NCBI GenBank assembly: GCA_018648445.1
Contig: JABGRG010000085.1
Span: 1 to 17,464, forward strand
Source: Rhodospirillales bacterium
GTDB taxonomy: Bacteria > Pseudomonadota > Alphaproteobacteria > Rhodospirillales_A > JACZKS01
Direction: 5' to 3'
Length of the DNA stretch: 17,464 nt
Of this stretch, positions 1-7,146 are shown one piece after another; the stretch's first letter is position 1, and each line of letters starts with the position of its first letter. The position numbers and the translations under genes are program-made. Under the pieces are notes generated by a model, which was not told the origin of the DNA, made no database searches, and saw only the letters and a program-made list of their open reading frames with translations.

Positions 1-777
1 ATGCGCAATCAGGTCAAACCTATCCGCCGTCTGGCCATTGCCGCCAACAACTTCGGCATGGGCCGCGAGGTCACGGGATTCAAACCGGAGGGCGCAAACG
101 AAGTTCGTCAGGCGGCCTCGGCTTTTCTGGCCATGCGCGAACGCATCTTGCGCCATATCGGGCAGCGAACAGAGATGTTGGCCGGTGTCTCGCATGACCT
201 GCGTACGCCTTTGACACGCATGAAGCTGCAGCTTGAAATGGCCGGCGACATCGACGGAACCGATGAGATGAAAACCGATGTCGATGAAATGGAGCATATG
301 CTGGAAAGCTATCTGGCGTTCGCCCGCGGCGAAGGCGCGGAACCGACGAAACCGACCAACCTGACCGACCTGCTGCAAGAAGTGGCGGCGCAGGCGCGGC
401 GCAAGGGCGAGGCCATCGATCTTCATTCGGAAGGGGAAATCGCCCTTCCCCTGCGGCCCAACGCCATCAAGCGCGCCCTGACCAATTTGGTTGGCAATGC
501 GCTTCAATACGCCGACCACGTGGCGGTCAACGCCGGTCGTCGGGGCGACGCCATCGAGATCGTCATTGACGACAACGGCCCAGGCATTCCCGAAGACAAG
601 CGCGACGACGTGTTCAAACCCTTTTACCGGCTGGACACGGCACGCAAACCCGGATCCGGCGGCACCGGTCTGGGTTTGGCCATTGCACGCGACGTGGTGC
701 GGGGCCACGGCGGCGACATCGAACTTGACGACGCCCCCGGCGGCGGCCTGCGCGCGCGGATCAGACTTCCACTTTAG
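1..777 (+). CDS. EnvZ-like sensor histidine kinase, C-terminal part (5' end outside window)
   Basis: This is the cytoplasmic half of a membrane sensor kinase that would autophosphorylate on histidine and pass phosphate to an OmpR-type regulator. The visible part starts within or just after a HAMP linker (about residues 1-50). The dimerisation/phosphoacceptor helix follows, with HDLRTPLTRMKL and the phosphorylated His at about residue 65. The ATP-binding domain shows an N box (TNLVGNAL, about 161-168), a G1 box (DDNGPGIP, about 190-197), an F-box-like FKPFYRLD and a G2 box (GGTGLGLA, about 220-227). No sensor domain or membrane segment is present, so the gene almost certainly begins upstream and the ATG at base 1 is internal. 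The HDLRTPLTR wording is typical of EnvZ. It ends 2 nt before the stop codon of the convergent neighbour. The kinase assignment is firm; its partner and signal are not visible. Confidence 0.9.
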   Translation: MRNQVKPIRRLAIAANNFGMGREVTGFKPEGANEVRQAASAFLAMRERILRHIGQRTEMLAGVSHDLRTPLTRMKLQLEMAGDIDGTDEMKTDVDEMEHMLESYLAFARGEGAEPTKPTNLTDLLQEVAAQARRKGEAIDLHSEGEIALPLRPNAIKRALTNLVGNALQYADHVAVNAGRRGDAIEIVIDDNGPGIPEDKRDDVFKPFYRLDTARKPGSGGTGLGLAIARDVVRGHGGDIELDDAPGGGLRARIRLPL

Positions 778-779
778 GG

Positions 780-1367
780 TTATTCCGGCGCTCTAGAATC
801 GTCCCGGCAGAAAAACGCCATCACGCCATCGGCCCGGCGCAATCCCCGGTCCAGCGCCGCCATGGTCTTGGCGATGTCTGGCGTATCGTCGCGCAACCAG
901 ACCCGCACAGCGTTGGCGTAAATAAGCGCCAGCCCATTGACCCGGGCCACGCCCCATATGCCGCTGGACGACAAACCCGCCGCCTCGACCATCCAGGCCA
1001 TGGAACGCAGAAAACACGGCAGTCCAATCAACCCCACGGTGGGATCGCAGCATTCCCGCAGAACCGCCGCCACGCCCGCCTTATGCGGAGCCAGGGCATC
1101 GAACCGTAGCATCAGGACCTCGAACAAACGATCCCGGACGCAATCGTCGGCGTCAGCCGGGCCATCCGCCAGAACGGCTTGGTCGATGCCGCCCATGAAA
1201 GCGTCGATAATCGCGGCCTTGGTTGGAAAATGGCCGTGCAATTCCGCCACCGGCACCTTGGCCGCCACCGCGATGCGCCCAAGGCTGGCCCGCGACCACC
1301 CGTCGGTCGCCGCGATTTTGAACGCAGCGGCGACAATACGTGCGCGAACGGCTTTCTCGTTCGGCAT
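780..1367 (-). CDS. TetR-fold protein with COQ9-like C-terminal half
   Basis: The predicted protein has 195 aa. The N-terminal third resembles a TetR helix-turn-helix (ARIVAAAFKIAATDGW, then SLGRIAVAAKVPVAELHGHF, about residues 9-47). It would be a one-component repressor if it binds DNA. The rest resembles COQ9, which shares the TetR fold but binds lipid in ubiquinone synthesis: DRLFEVLMLRFDALAPHK, then a late WLRDDTPDIAKTMAALDRGL. The usual LYxHF of TetR proteins is LHGHF here. I chose the ATG at 1367 because GGGAGG lies 7 nt upstream; the frame stays open to 1421 but that extension has no ribosome site. It is the last gene of the leftward ybjN-proC group, 80 bp after proC. A T-rich stretch on the coding strand (1431-1447) follows the proC stop. 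Regulator or ubiquinone factor cannot be decided here. Confidence 0.75.
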   Translation of the reverse strand: MPNEKAVRARIVAAAFKIAATDGWSRASLGRIAVAAKVPVAELHGHFPTKAAIIDAFMGGIDQAVLADGPADADDCVRDRLFEVLMLRFDALAPHKAGVAAVLRECCDPTVGLIGLPCFLRSMAWMVEAAGLSSSGIWGVARVNGLALIYANAVRVWLRDDTPDIAKTMAALDRGLRRADGVMAFFCRDDSRAPE

Positions 1368-1447
1368 TTCATGCCCTCCCGAATACACAAAGAGTCTATG
1401 CAGCCACGGTGGGCTTGCCAAGCGGCCCCTGAAAAAAAGAAAGAAAC

Positions 1448-2257
1448 TTACCCGGCGAGTTCACGCGAGCGTTTGCAGGCGGCGGCGACGGCTTTGGTGA
1501 GGACGGGCTGCCAGCCGTCCTCACCCATGAGAACGGCGAGGGCTTCGGCGGTGGTTCCGCCGGGGCTGGTGACATTTTGGCGCAAGGTTGCGGGCGTCTC
1601 GTCGGCCTGATGCAAAAGTTCGCCGGCACCGGCCACGGTGGCCCGCGCCAGACGCGCCGCCAGATCGGCGGGCAGCCCGGCGTCAATCCCGGCTTGCGCC
1701 AGGCATTCGGCCAGCAGGAAGATATAGGCCGGGCCGCTTCCCGACACCGCAGTGACCGGATCCATCAGGGCTTCGTCGTCGATCCACGCGACCTCGCCCA
1801 CGGCTTCCAGCAATTCGCCACACAGGGTCTTGGCGGGCGCGCTTACAAGGGCGTTGGCGCAGGCCACCGTCATGCCCCGGCGCACGGCGGCAGGCGTGTT
1901 GGGCATACTGCGAACGATGGGTGCACCCGTGCCCAGAAGGCTCTCGAAATAGCCGATGGTTTTGCCCGCTGCGATGGACAGAAACACGCTTGAGCCCTGC
2001 GCGAAACCCATATAGGCGGGAACCACCGCATCCATCATTTGCGGCTTGACGGCCAGCATGACGACATCGGGCGAAAATGTTTGGGGAATTTCGTCGGGCG
2101 AAGCGACCACACCCACGCCGCGCGCCTTGGCCCAGGCGACGGCCTCGGCGTTGGGTTCGACGGCCCATACAGCGGTCGGATCAAGTCCGCGATCCAGCCA
2201 CCCCGCCAGCAACGCGCCGCCCATCTTGCCACAACCGGCGAGAACCAGATTGGTCAT
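1448..2257 (-). CDS. proC: Pyrroline-5-carboxylate reductase
   Basis: The 269-aa cytosolic enzyme would reduce 1-pyrroline-5-carboxylate to L-proline with NAD(P)H, the last step of proline synthesis. The Rossmann nucleotide-binding motif AGCGKMGGAL lies at residues 7-16. The internal motifs MLAVKPQ (68-73 region) and SMPNTPA (117-123) are typical of the family. The C-terminal dimerisation domain carries SGSGPAY (172-178) and the family signature NVTSPGGTTAEAL (228-240). Length is normal for ProC. The ATG at 2257 is preceded by GGGGA 9 nt upstream. The gene lies 42 bp downstream of the ybjN-family stop, in the same frame, with the triple-stop repeat between them. It is probably cotranscribed with ybjN and the TetR/COQ9-like gene. 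Confidence 0.96.
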   Translation of the reverse strand: MTNLVLAGCGKMGGALLAGWLDRGLDPTAVWAVEPNAEAVAWAKARGVGVVASPDEIPQTFSPDVVMLAVKPQMMDAVVPAYMGFAQGSSVFLSIAAGKTIGYFESLLGTGAPIVRSMPNTPAAVRRGMTVACANALVSAPAKTLCGELLEAVGEVAWIDDEALMDPVTAVSGSGPAYIFLLAECLAQAGIDAGLPADLAARLARATVAGAGELLHQADETPATLRQNVTSPGGTTAEALAVLMGEDGWQPVLTKAVAAACKRSRELAG

Positions 2258-2271
2258 ATCAGATATCCCCG

Positions 2272-2307
2272 GAATTTACGCTTGAATTCACGCTTGAATT
2301 TACGCTT
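2272..2307 (-). repeat. Three tandem 12-bp repeats carrying in-frame stop codons
   Basis: The plus-strand unit gaatttacgctt occurs at 2272-2283, 2284-2295 (one change, t to c) and 2296-2307. Read on the coding (minus) strand, each copy contributes a stop in the same frame: TAA at 2302-2300, TGA at 2290-2288 and TAA at 2278-2276. The first is the real ybjN stop and the other two are backups. The same frame then runs into the proC ATG at 2257. Confidence 0.9.
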
Positions 2308-2803
2308 CGCCGACCGTTTCAACCATGGCCGACGCGATGGCGTCTTCCGGCGATTTGCCGCCCCAGACAACGAACTGGAAGGCCGGATAAAACCGCTCGC
2401 ATTCATAAACGGCGGTATCCAGCAGGTCTTCCGTCTGTTCGCGGCTGGGTCCCATAGTCCCGCGAAGGGGAAGCGCGTGCCGGTACATGGGAAGCCCCTC
2501 TTCGTCCCACATGCCGAAATGACCCAGCCAGATACGCTCGTTCACCTGCCCCAGAAGGCGGCCGACGGCGTCTCTTTTTTCGGACGGAACGCGCATGTCG
2601 AATGCGCACGTGAAGTGAAGCGCGCCGACGTCTTCGTTCCATGCGAAATAGAGGCTGTAGTCGCACCAGTGACCGGGAACCTGCGCGGCCATCTCGCTAT
2701 CGCTGCGGCGGTCGAAAACCCAGTCGTTGGCGGTGACGACCCGTTCGATAACGTCCAGCGGATGGCTGGTTTTGACTTCTTCAAAATACTCTGTGGCCCT
2801 CAT
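2300..2803 (-). CDS. YbjN-domain protein
   Basis: This is a 167-aa soluble protein of the YbjN family. The family has no enzymatic function that I can name, and members are often linked to stress or motility phenotypes. The N-terminal half contains VIERVVTANDWVFDRRSD and the central beta-rich part contains WCDYSLYFAWNEDVGALHFTCAFD, both typical of the fold. There is no signal peptide and no membrane segment. The start at 2803 is supported by GGGGAGG 7 nt upstream; the frame extends to 2869 without an initiation signal. It heads the leftward group ybjN-proC-TetR/COQ9-like. The 223-bp gap upstream, with two DnaA boxes, is its presumed promoter region. The assignment rests on fold-level pattern and on its place beside proC, which I recall from other alphaproteobacteria. 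Confidence 0.85.
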   Translation of the reverse strand: MRATEYFEEVKTSHPLDVIERVVTANDWVFDRRSDSEMAAQVPGHWCDYSLYFAWNEDVGALHFTCAFDMRVPSEKRDAVGRLLGQVNERIWLGHFGMWDEEGLPMYRHALPLRGTMGPSREQTEDLLDTAVYECERFYPAFQFVVWGGKSPEDAIASAMVETVGEA

Positions 2804-2893
2804 GCCCGTGCCTCCCCAACCCAGACAAGGCGTCCGGTAGCCAAATAAGGTGAACGACCAAAGCCACAATATCTAGCGCAAACGCCGACATGT

Positions 2894-2902
2894 TGTGGAT
2901 AA
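2894..2902 (-). promoter_or_regulatory. Perfect DnaA box (ybjN-proximal)
   Basis: The minus strand reads TTATCCACA, an exact match to the high-affinity DnaA-box consensus. It lies about 91 bp upstream of the ybjN-family start, in the same orientation as that gene. A second identical box lies 90 bp further upstream. The 9-mer match is seen directly; DnaA binding is inferred. Confidence 0.6.
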
Positions 2903-2983
2903 CTCCGGTTCTATCTACCACCTGTAGAGTGCCAAAAGCCGAGTCCCGGCGCAAGCCCTCAATGCGCGGGGCCCGTGGTTTCT

Positions 2984-2992
2984 TGTGGATAA
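2984..2992 (-). promoter_or_regulatory. Perfect DnaA box (ubiK-proximal)
   Basis: This is the second exact TTATCCACA on the minus strand. It lies about 35 bp beyond the ubiK stop codon and has the same orientation as the box at 2894-2902. The rest of the 2804-3026 gap shows no gene, no clear AT-rich unwinding element and no further perfect box. Confidence 0.6.
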
Positions 2993-3026
2993 GGGAATGC
3001 AGGCGGGTTCGGCGCCCGGCCCGGAG

Positions 3027-3323
3027 CTATGCCTTTTTCGGGGCAGCCTTGGTGCGGGCTGCGGGTTTTCTCGGCTTCGCCGCCGGTTTTTTCTCCAGCG
3101 CGGCAATGCGTTTTTCCAGCCGTTCCTGTTCGCTGCGCGCCTTTGCGGCCATTGCCTTGACCGCCTCGAATTCCTCGCGCGGCACCACGTCCATCTCGCT
3201 CAGTATCTTTTCCAGCTGATTGCGGACAATGGCTTCGATCTCGTCCTTGATGCCGACGATGGTCGTGACCGCGCCGTTGGCGACACGGGCGAGGTCATCA
3301 AAAATGCGATTGCTGGTTTGCAT
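3027..3323 (-). CDS. ubiK: UbiK/YqiC-family (BMFP) accessory protein
   Basis: This is a 98-aa small coiled-coil protein. UbiK binds the ubiquinone-biosynthesis complex and lipids in proteobacteria. Residues 1-50 match the BMFP family pattern (FDDLARVANGA, IVRNQLEKILSEMDVVPREEFE). Residues 50-77 form a charged heptad helix (KARSEQERLEKRIAALE), a likely trimeric coiled coil. The tail (about 78-98) is an Ala/Lys/Pro stretch, common in alphaproteobacterial members. The ATG at 3323 has only a weak AGGGA about 10 nt upstream. It is divergent from hldD across a 115-bp gap. The gene symbol is by family; membrane fusogen-like YqiC naming is also used. Confidence 0.88.
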   Translation of the reverse strand: MQTSNRIFDDLARVANGAVTTIVGIKDEIEAIVRNQLEKILSEMDVVPREEFEAVKAMAAKARSEQERLEKRIAALEKKPAAKPRKPAARTKAAPKKA

Positions 3324-3403
3324 AGCTCGGCGTCCCTGGCGAAAAATGATGAATCGTTACCCTAATTATGGGACGCAGCGAGGCTGGGCGCAACTGCTTC
3401 GGC

Positions 3404-3432
3404 TTGCGAGGCAAGGCCCACCGCCCTATAAA
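3404..3432 (+). promoter_or_regulatory. Sigma-70-type promoter of hldD
   Basis: A -35 element TTGCGA (3404-3409) and a -10 element TATAAA (3427-3432) are separated by exactly 17 bp. The expected transcription start, about 7 nt after the -10, falls on or next to the hldD ATG at 3439. The transcript would therefore have little or no 5' leader, which agrees with the lack of a well-spaced ribosome-binding site. The elements are seen in the sequence; the start site is inferred. Confidence 0.6.
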
Positions 3433-3438
3433 CAGGAC

Positions 3439-4425
3439 ATGATTATTGTCACCGGCGGCGCCGGATTTATTGGATCGAACATCGTCGCGGCACTTGAAGA
3501 GCAAGGGCGCGGCCCCGTGGTCGTTTGCGACCGTCTGCGCGACGGCGACAAATGGCGCAACATCGCTAAGCGCGAACTGGCCGATATCGTTCACCCCGAC
3601 AACCTGCTTTCCTATCTGGATACCCACAAGGCGGGGGTAGACGCGATCATTCACATGGGCGCCATATCGGCGACCACCGAGACCGACGCCGACCTCATCG
3701 TCGAGACCAATTTCCGCTTATCAATGGCCCTTTGGAACTGGTGCGCCCAAAACGAGGCACGCTTCATTTACGCATCATCCGCCGCCACCTACGGCGATGG
3801 CGCCGAAGGTTTCGTTGACGATGGCGGTCTGGAAGCGTTGTCACACCTGCGCCCGCTCAACGCCTATGGCTGGTCCAAGCACCTGTTCGACCGCCGGATT
3901 ACGCGGCTGCTCGCCGACAATGCGCCGAAACCGCCGCAGTGGGCCGGGCTCAAATTCTTCAACGTCTATGGACCCAACGAGTATCACAAAGGAACGATGC
4001 AAAGCGTCGCCGCCCATATTTTTCCGATTATCAAGGACGGGTCAGCTGCACGGTTGTTCAAATCGCATCATCCCGATTACGCCGACGGCGGCCAGCTTCG
4101 CGACTTCGTTTGGGTCGGCGATTGCGTCGATCTGGTGCTGTGGCTGCTCGATCATCCGCTGACCAACGGTCTGTACAATTGCGGCACCGGTCAGGCGCGC
4201 AGCTTTGCCGATCTGGCGGGCGCGGTGTTCCAGGCGGCGGGGATGAACACCCGTATCGAATACGTTCCCATGCCCGAAAATATCCGCGAAAAATACCAGT
4301 ACTACACCGAGGCCGACACGACACGCCTGCGTGCTGCCGGGTTCAACAAACCCTTCACGGCGCTGGAAGAAGGCATGGCCGCCTACGTGCGCGGGTTCCT
4401 CGATTCAACTGATCCATACCGTTAA
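3439..4425 (+). CDS. hldD: ADP-L-glycero-D-manno-heptose 6-epimerase
   Basis: The 328-aa cytosolic short-chain dehydrogenase/reductase epimerase would convert ADP-D-glycero- to ADP-L-glycero-D-manno-heptose for the LPS inner core. The NADP-binding motif TGGAGFIG lies at residues 5-12. The family-typical DKWRNI and MGAISATTETD follow. Ser residues in YASSAATYGDG (111-121) and the YxxxK pair Y143/K147 (AYGWSK) form the catalytic region. FFNVYGPNEYHKG and the C-terminal EKYQYYTEAD are highly characteristic of HldD. The start is the first ATG of the Rossmann strand (MIIVTGG). Open frame upstream to 3220 overlaps ubiK antisense and lacks family sequence. lgt follows after 12 nt, so the two are probably cotranscribed. 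Confidence 0.96.
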   Translation: MIIVTGGAGFIGSNIVAALEEQGRGPVVVCDRLRDGDKWRNIAKRELADIVHPDNLLSYLDTHKAGVDAIIHMGAISATTETDADLIVETNFRLSMALWNWCAQNEARFIYASSAATYGDGAEGFVDDGGLEALSHLRPLNAYGWSKHLFDRRITRLLADNAPKPPQWAGLKFFNVYGPNEYHKGTMQSVAAHIFPIIKDGSAARLFKSHHPDYADGGQLRDFVWVGDCVDLVLWLLDHPLTNGLYNCGTGQARSFADLAGAVFQAAGMNTRIEYVPMPENIREKYQYYTEADTTRLRAAGFNKPFTALEEGMAAYVRGFLDSTDPYR

Positions 4426-4437
4426 CCAGACGCCGCC

Positions 4438-5232
4438 ATGACATTCGTCATCCCATTCCCCTTGATCGACCCGATCCTGTTTGAGATCGGGCCCGTGGCC
4501 ATTCGCTGGTACGGACTGGCCTATGTGATCGGTCTGGTGCTGGCATGGCGGTATGTGCGACGGCTGGCGGGCGGGCCGCCGCAGGTCGCCAGCCTGCAAG
4601 ATGTCGATGACTTTCTGGTTTGGGCGACCCTGGGCGTCATCCTCGGTGGTCGGCTCGGTTATGCGATATTTTACCAACCGGCCTACTTTCTGGCCCACCC
4701 CGGAGCCATCGTTCAGACGTGGACCGGCGGCATGTCGTTTCACGGCGGATTGCTGGGCGTCGTCATCGCCGGGATCATATTCGTGCGCCGCCGTAAAATC
4801 GGCGCGCTGGCCTTCGGCGACATGCTGGCCTGCGCCGCCCCCATCGGGCTTTTCCTGGGCCGCATCGCCAACTTCGTCAACAGCGAGTTGTGGGGCCGCC
4901 CGACCGACGTTCCGTGGGCCATGGTTTTTCCCAACGGCGGACCACAAGCCCGTCATCCCAGCCAGATTTACGAGGCGTCGCTGGAAGGAATTGTTCTTTT
5001 CATCGTTCTGTTTGCGTTGTGGCGCGTGCCTGCCGTGCGCAACCGGCCCGGAACCCTGATCGGCGTTTTCCTGACCGGCTATTCGGCGGCCCGCGCGTTT
5101 GTTGAATTGTTCCGCCAGCCCGACGCCCATATCGGCTTCCTTTTGGGCGGCACGACCATGGGCCAGTGGCTTTCCGTCCCCATGCTGGCGATTGGCCTTT
5201 GGTTCATCTTCCGGGCCAAGGCGCGGACGTAA
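4438..5232 (+). CDS. lgt: Prolipoprotein diacylglyceryl transferase
   Basis: The 264-aa polytopic inner-membrane enzyme transfers diacylglycerol from phosphatidylglycerol to the lipobox cysteine of prolipoproteins, the first step of lipoprotein maturation. The sequence shows about seven hydrophobic segments. It has the SFHGGLLG motif (100-107, with the conserved His102) and the Lgt signature GRIANFVNSELWG (141-153, with Arg142, Asn145 and Glu150). HPSQIYEA follows. Length is normal. The initiator ATG lies 12 nt after hldD with no strong ribosome site, consistent with coupled translation. The methyltransferase gene starts 4 nt after its stop. A predicted lipoprotein substrate is encoded three genes downstream. 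Confidence 0.96.
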   Translation: MTFVIPFPLIDPILFEIGPVAIRWYGLAYVIGLVLAWRYVRRLAGGPPQVASLQDVDDFLVWATLGVILGGRLGYAIFYQPAYFLAHPGAIVQTWTGGMSFHGGLLGVVIAGIIFVRRRKIGALAFGDMLACAAPIGLFLGRIANFVNSELWGRPTDVPWAMVFPNGGPQARHPSQIYEASLEGIVLFIVLFALWRVPAVRNRPGTLIGVFLTGYSAARAFVELFRQPDAHIGFLLGGTTMGQWLSVPMLAIGLWFIFRAKART

Positions 5233-5236
5233 GTCC

Positions 5237-6328
5237 ATGAATACGTTGGGCGGATTGATGATGCGCCGGATCGCCCAGCACGGTCCCATCAATGTCGCGC
5301 ATTTCATGGCCGAAGCCCTGAACCATCCCCGTCACGGTTACTATGCCAACCGCGACCCGCTGGGTGTCGCCGGCGATTACGTCACCGCGCCCGAAATCTC
5401 ACAGGTGTTTGGCGAACTGATCGGGCTTTGGTGCGCCGTCACCTGGCAGACCATGGGCTGCCCCGATCCGGTAATCCTGGTGGAACCGGGACCGGGACGC
5501 GGCACCCTGATGGCCGACGCCCTGCGCGCCACGCGCTCCGTACCCGGCTTTTGCGACGCCGTGTCCCTTCATTTGATCGAGACCAATCAGGCGCTAAGGT
5601 CGCAACAGCGATCGATCGTTGAGAACGCGGGCCTTGCGCGGCCCGCCGCCTGGCACGATGACCTGTCCGGCATTCCCGAAGGCCCCGTTTTATTGATAGC
5701 CAATGAATTTCTGGATGTGCTGCCGGTCCGCCAGTTCCAGAAAACGCAAGACGGCTGGTCGGAACGGCTGGTCGGGCTTTCGCAGGACGGAAGCAATCTG
5801 CGTTTCGTGTTGAGCCCGCCGAGCGAGCGCCCGGCGTTGCTGGACGAAAGTCTGAATGATGCGCCAACGGGAAGCGTAGCCGAGGTATCCCCCGCCGCGT
5901 TGTCGATGGCCCATACGTTGGGCGCGAGGCTCAAGGATAGGGGCGGCGCGGCGCTGTTTATTGACTATGGCTATTGGCCCAGCCAAACCGGAGAGACCCT
6001 TCAAGCCGTTCGCAGCCACCAATATAGAGGCGTTCTGGATGCGCCGGGCGAGGCGGACCTGACGACCCACGTGGATTTCGCCGCTTTCCTTCGTTCCGGG
6101 ACGCAAACGGGTGCACGCGGCTTCGGCCCGCTGGAACAGGGCGAATTCCTGCAACAGCTGGGCCTTCAGGCCCGGGCGCAAAGCCTGAAAGCCTCGGCAA
6201 CCCCGAAACAAGCAGCGATCATTGATGCCGGTGTCACGCGGCTTTCCGATCCCAACCAAATGGGAACCCTCTTCAAGGCGATTGTTCTTCAAAACTCCGA
6301 CCTGCCGAACCCGCCCGGCTTTGACTGA
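5237..6328 (+). CDS. MidA/NDUFAF7-family SAM-dependent methyltransferase
   Basis: The predicted protein has 363 aa. The eukaryotic homologue NDUFAF7 methylates an arginine of a respiratory complex I subunit during assembly; the bacterial target is less certain. Hallmarks are HGPINVAHFMAEALNHPRHG (about 15-34), GDYVTAPEISQVFGELIGLW (about 46-65) and the SAM-binding loop EPGPGRGTLM (83-92). The motif LLIANEFLDVLPVRQF follows in the middle. No membrane segment is seen. The ATG at 5237 follows the lgt stop by 4 nt; open frame upstream to 5099 only shadows the lgt C-terminus. Length fits the family. Its stop overlaps the first bases of the inverted repeat at 6327-6356. Confidence 0.9.
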   Translation: MNTLGGLMMRRIAQHGPINVAHFMAEALNHPRHGYYANRDPLGVAGDYVTAPEISQVFGELIGLWCAVTWQTMGCPDPVILVEPGPGRGTLMADALRATRSVPGFCDAVSLHLIETNQALRSQQRSIVENAGLARPAAWHDDLSGIPEGPVLLIANEFLDVLPVRQFQKTQDGWSERLVGLSQDGSNLRFVLSPPSERPALLDESLNDAPTGSVAEVSPAALSMAHTLGARLKDRGGAALFIDYGYWPSQTGETLQAVRSHQYRGVLDAPGEADLTTHVDFAAFLRSGTQTGARGFGPLEQGEFLQQLGLQARAQSLKASATPKQAAIIDAGVTRLSDPNQMGTLFKAIVLQNSDLPNPPGFD

Positions 6329-6356
6329 AAGACCCCTTTCATATTTAGGGTCTTTC
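6327..6356 (+). terminator. Perfect inverted repeat after the methyltransferase gene
   Basis: GAAAGACCC (6327-6335) pairs perfectly with GGGTCTTTC (6348-6356) across a 12-nt loop. The stem begins inside the stop codon of the methyltransferase gene. The sequence that follows is CCTT and not a clean U-run, so intrinsic termination may be partial. It ends 18 nt before the pgeF ATG and could also act as an operator or mRNA-processing site. Confidence 0.55.
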
Positions 6357-6360
6357 CCTT

Positions 6361-6366
6361 TATAAA
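6361..6366 (+). promoter_or_regulatory. Candidate -10 element of pgeF
   Basis: TATAAA followed by CGG lies 8 nt before the pgeF ATG, similar to the TATAAAC before hldD. The matching -35 position (about 6338-6343, ttcata) is poor and falls inside the inverted-repeat loop. If used, it would give a leader of 0-2 nt. Confidence 0.35.
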
Positions 6367-6374
6367 CGGACCCC

Positions 6375-7142
6375 ATGATTACGGCATCCTTGATCAATTC
6401 CCTAAGCGGCGTCCGACACGGCTTTTTCACCCGGCGCGGCGGTGTCAGCGACGGCTTGTATAATTCGCTCAACTGCGGGTTCGGTTCGGACGACGCGGCG
6501 GATAACGTCGCGCAAAACCGGGCCTTGGCCATGGCGTGCATTGATCAACCCGCCGGGGCGCTTGTTACCGCCCGTCAGGTCCATTCGGCCACCGTTGTGG
6601 CCGTAAGCCACCCATGGACACAGGAAGAAGCGCCCGAAGCCGATGGACTGGTCACCGACGTGCGGGGCATCGCGCTGGGCATCGTCACCGCCGACTGTAC
6701 GCCGGTTTTGTTTGCCGATGCCAAGGCAAAGATCATCGGCGCTGCCCACGCGGGCTGGCACGGGGCCAGGGACGGTGTGCTCGAAGCCACCGTTGAAGCG
6801 ATGGCAAAACTGGGGGCCAGACCCGAACGCATCGTCGCCGCCATGGGGCCGTGCATCCGCATGGGATCTTATGAGGTTGGCCCGGAGTTCAAGGAAACCT
6901 TCATGGCGGACGGGGCGGCCAACGAATCCTTCTTTGCGCCCGCACGACGCGACGGTCATTTCCTTTTCGATTTGCCCACCTACGTCTATCGGCGTCTGGC
7001 CGCCATCGGCATCAAGGATATCCAGTTGCTGCAAATCGATAATTTCCGTTCGCCCGACCTCTTCTTCAGCCATCGCCGGGCGACGCTGGCCGGTGAGCCC
7101 GACAGCGGACGCAATCTGTCGGCAATCGTACTCGGCAAATAG
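6375..7142 (+). CDS. pgeF: Peptidoglycan editing factor PgeF (multicopper/laccase-domain family)
   Basis: The predicted protein has 255 aa. Members of this family (YfiH/PgeF, once annotated as polyphenol oxidase) remove L-Ser wrongly placed in peptidoglycan precursors and bind a metal through His/Cys/His. The three expected ligands are visible: His70 in RQVHSATVV, Cys108 in TADCTPVLFAD and His125 in AAHAGWHGARDGVL. MGPCIRMGSYEVG (157-169) and the C-terminal FSHRRATLAGEPDSGRNLSAI are also family hallmarks. The start fits the family (ITASLINSL..GVRHGFFTRRGGVS). There is no clear Shine-Dalgarno. The order lgt, midA-like, pgeF is one I recall from alphaproteobacteria. A leaderless or poorly terminated read-through origin is possible. 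Confidence 0.93.
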   Translation: MITASLINSLSGVRHGFFTRRGGVSDGLYNSLNCGFGSDDAADNVAQNRALAMACIDQPAGALVTARQVHSATVVAVSHPWTQEEAPEADGLVTDVRGIALGIVTADCTPVLFADAKAKIIGAAHAGWHGARDGVLEATVEAMAKLGARPERIVAAMGPCIRMGSYEVGPEFKETFMADGAANESFFAPARRDGHFLFDLPTYVYRRLAAIGIKDIQLLQIDNFRSPDLFFSHRRATLAGEPDSGRNLSAIVLGK

Positions 7143-7146
7143 ATCG

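Noticed and set aside
1367..1447. Intrinsic terminator after proC
   Set aside because: There is a T-rich tract on the coding strand but no convincing stem directly before it.
937..1500. Rightward open frame opposite the TetR/COQ9-like gene
   Set aside because: Antisense shadow; the leftward frame has a good ribosome site and a recognisable fold.
2804..3026. Calling the gap the chromosomal replication origin
   Set aside because: Only two boxes, no clear AT-rich unwinding region, and none of the genes I would expect next to an alphaproteobacterial oriC; not enough to call.
4405..5307. Leftward 300-codon open frame opposite lgt
   Set aside because: Antisense to lgt, whose signature motifs are intact; composition is low-complexity and charged with no domain.
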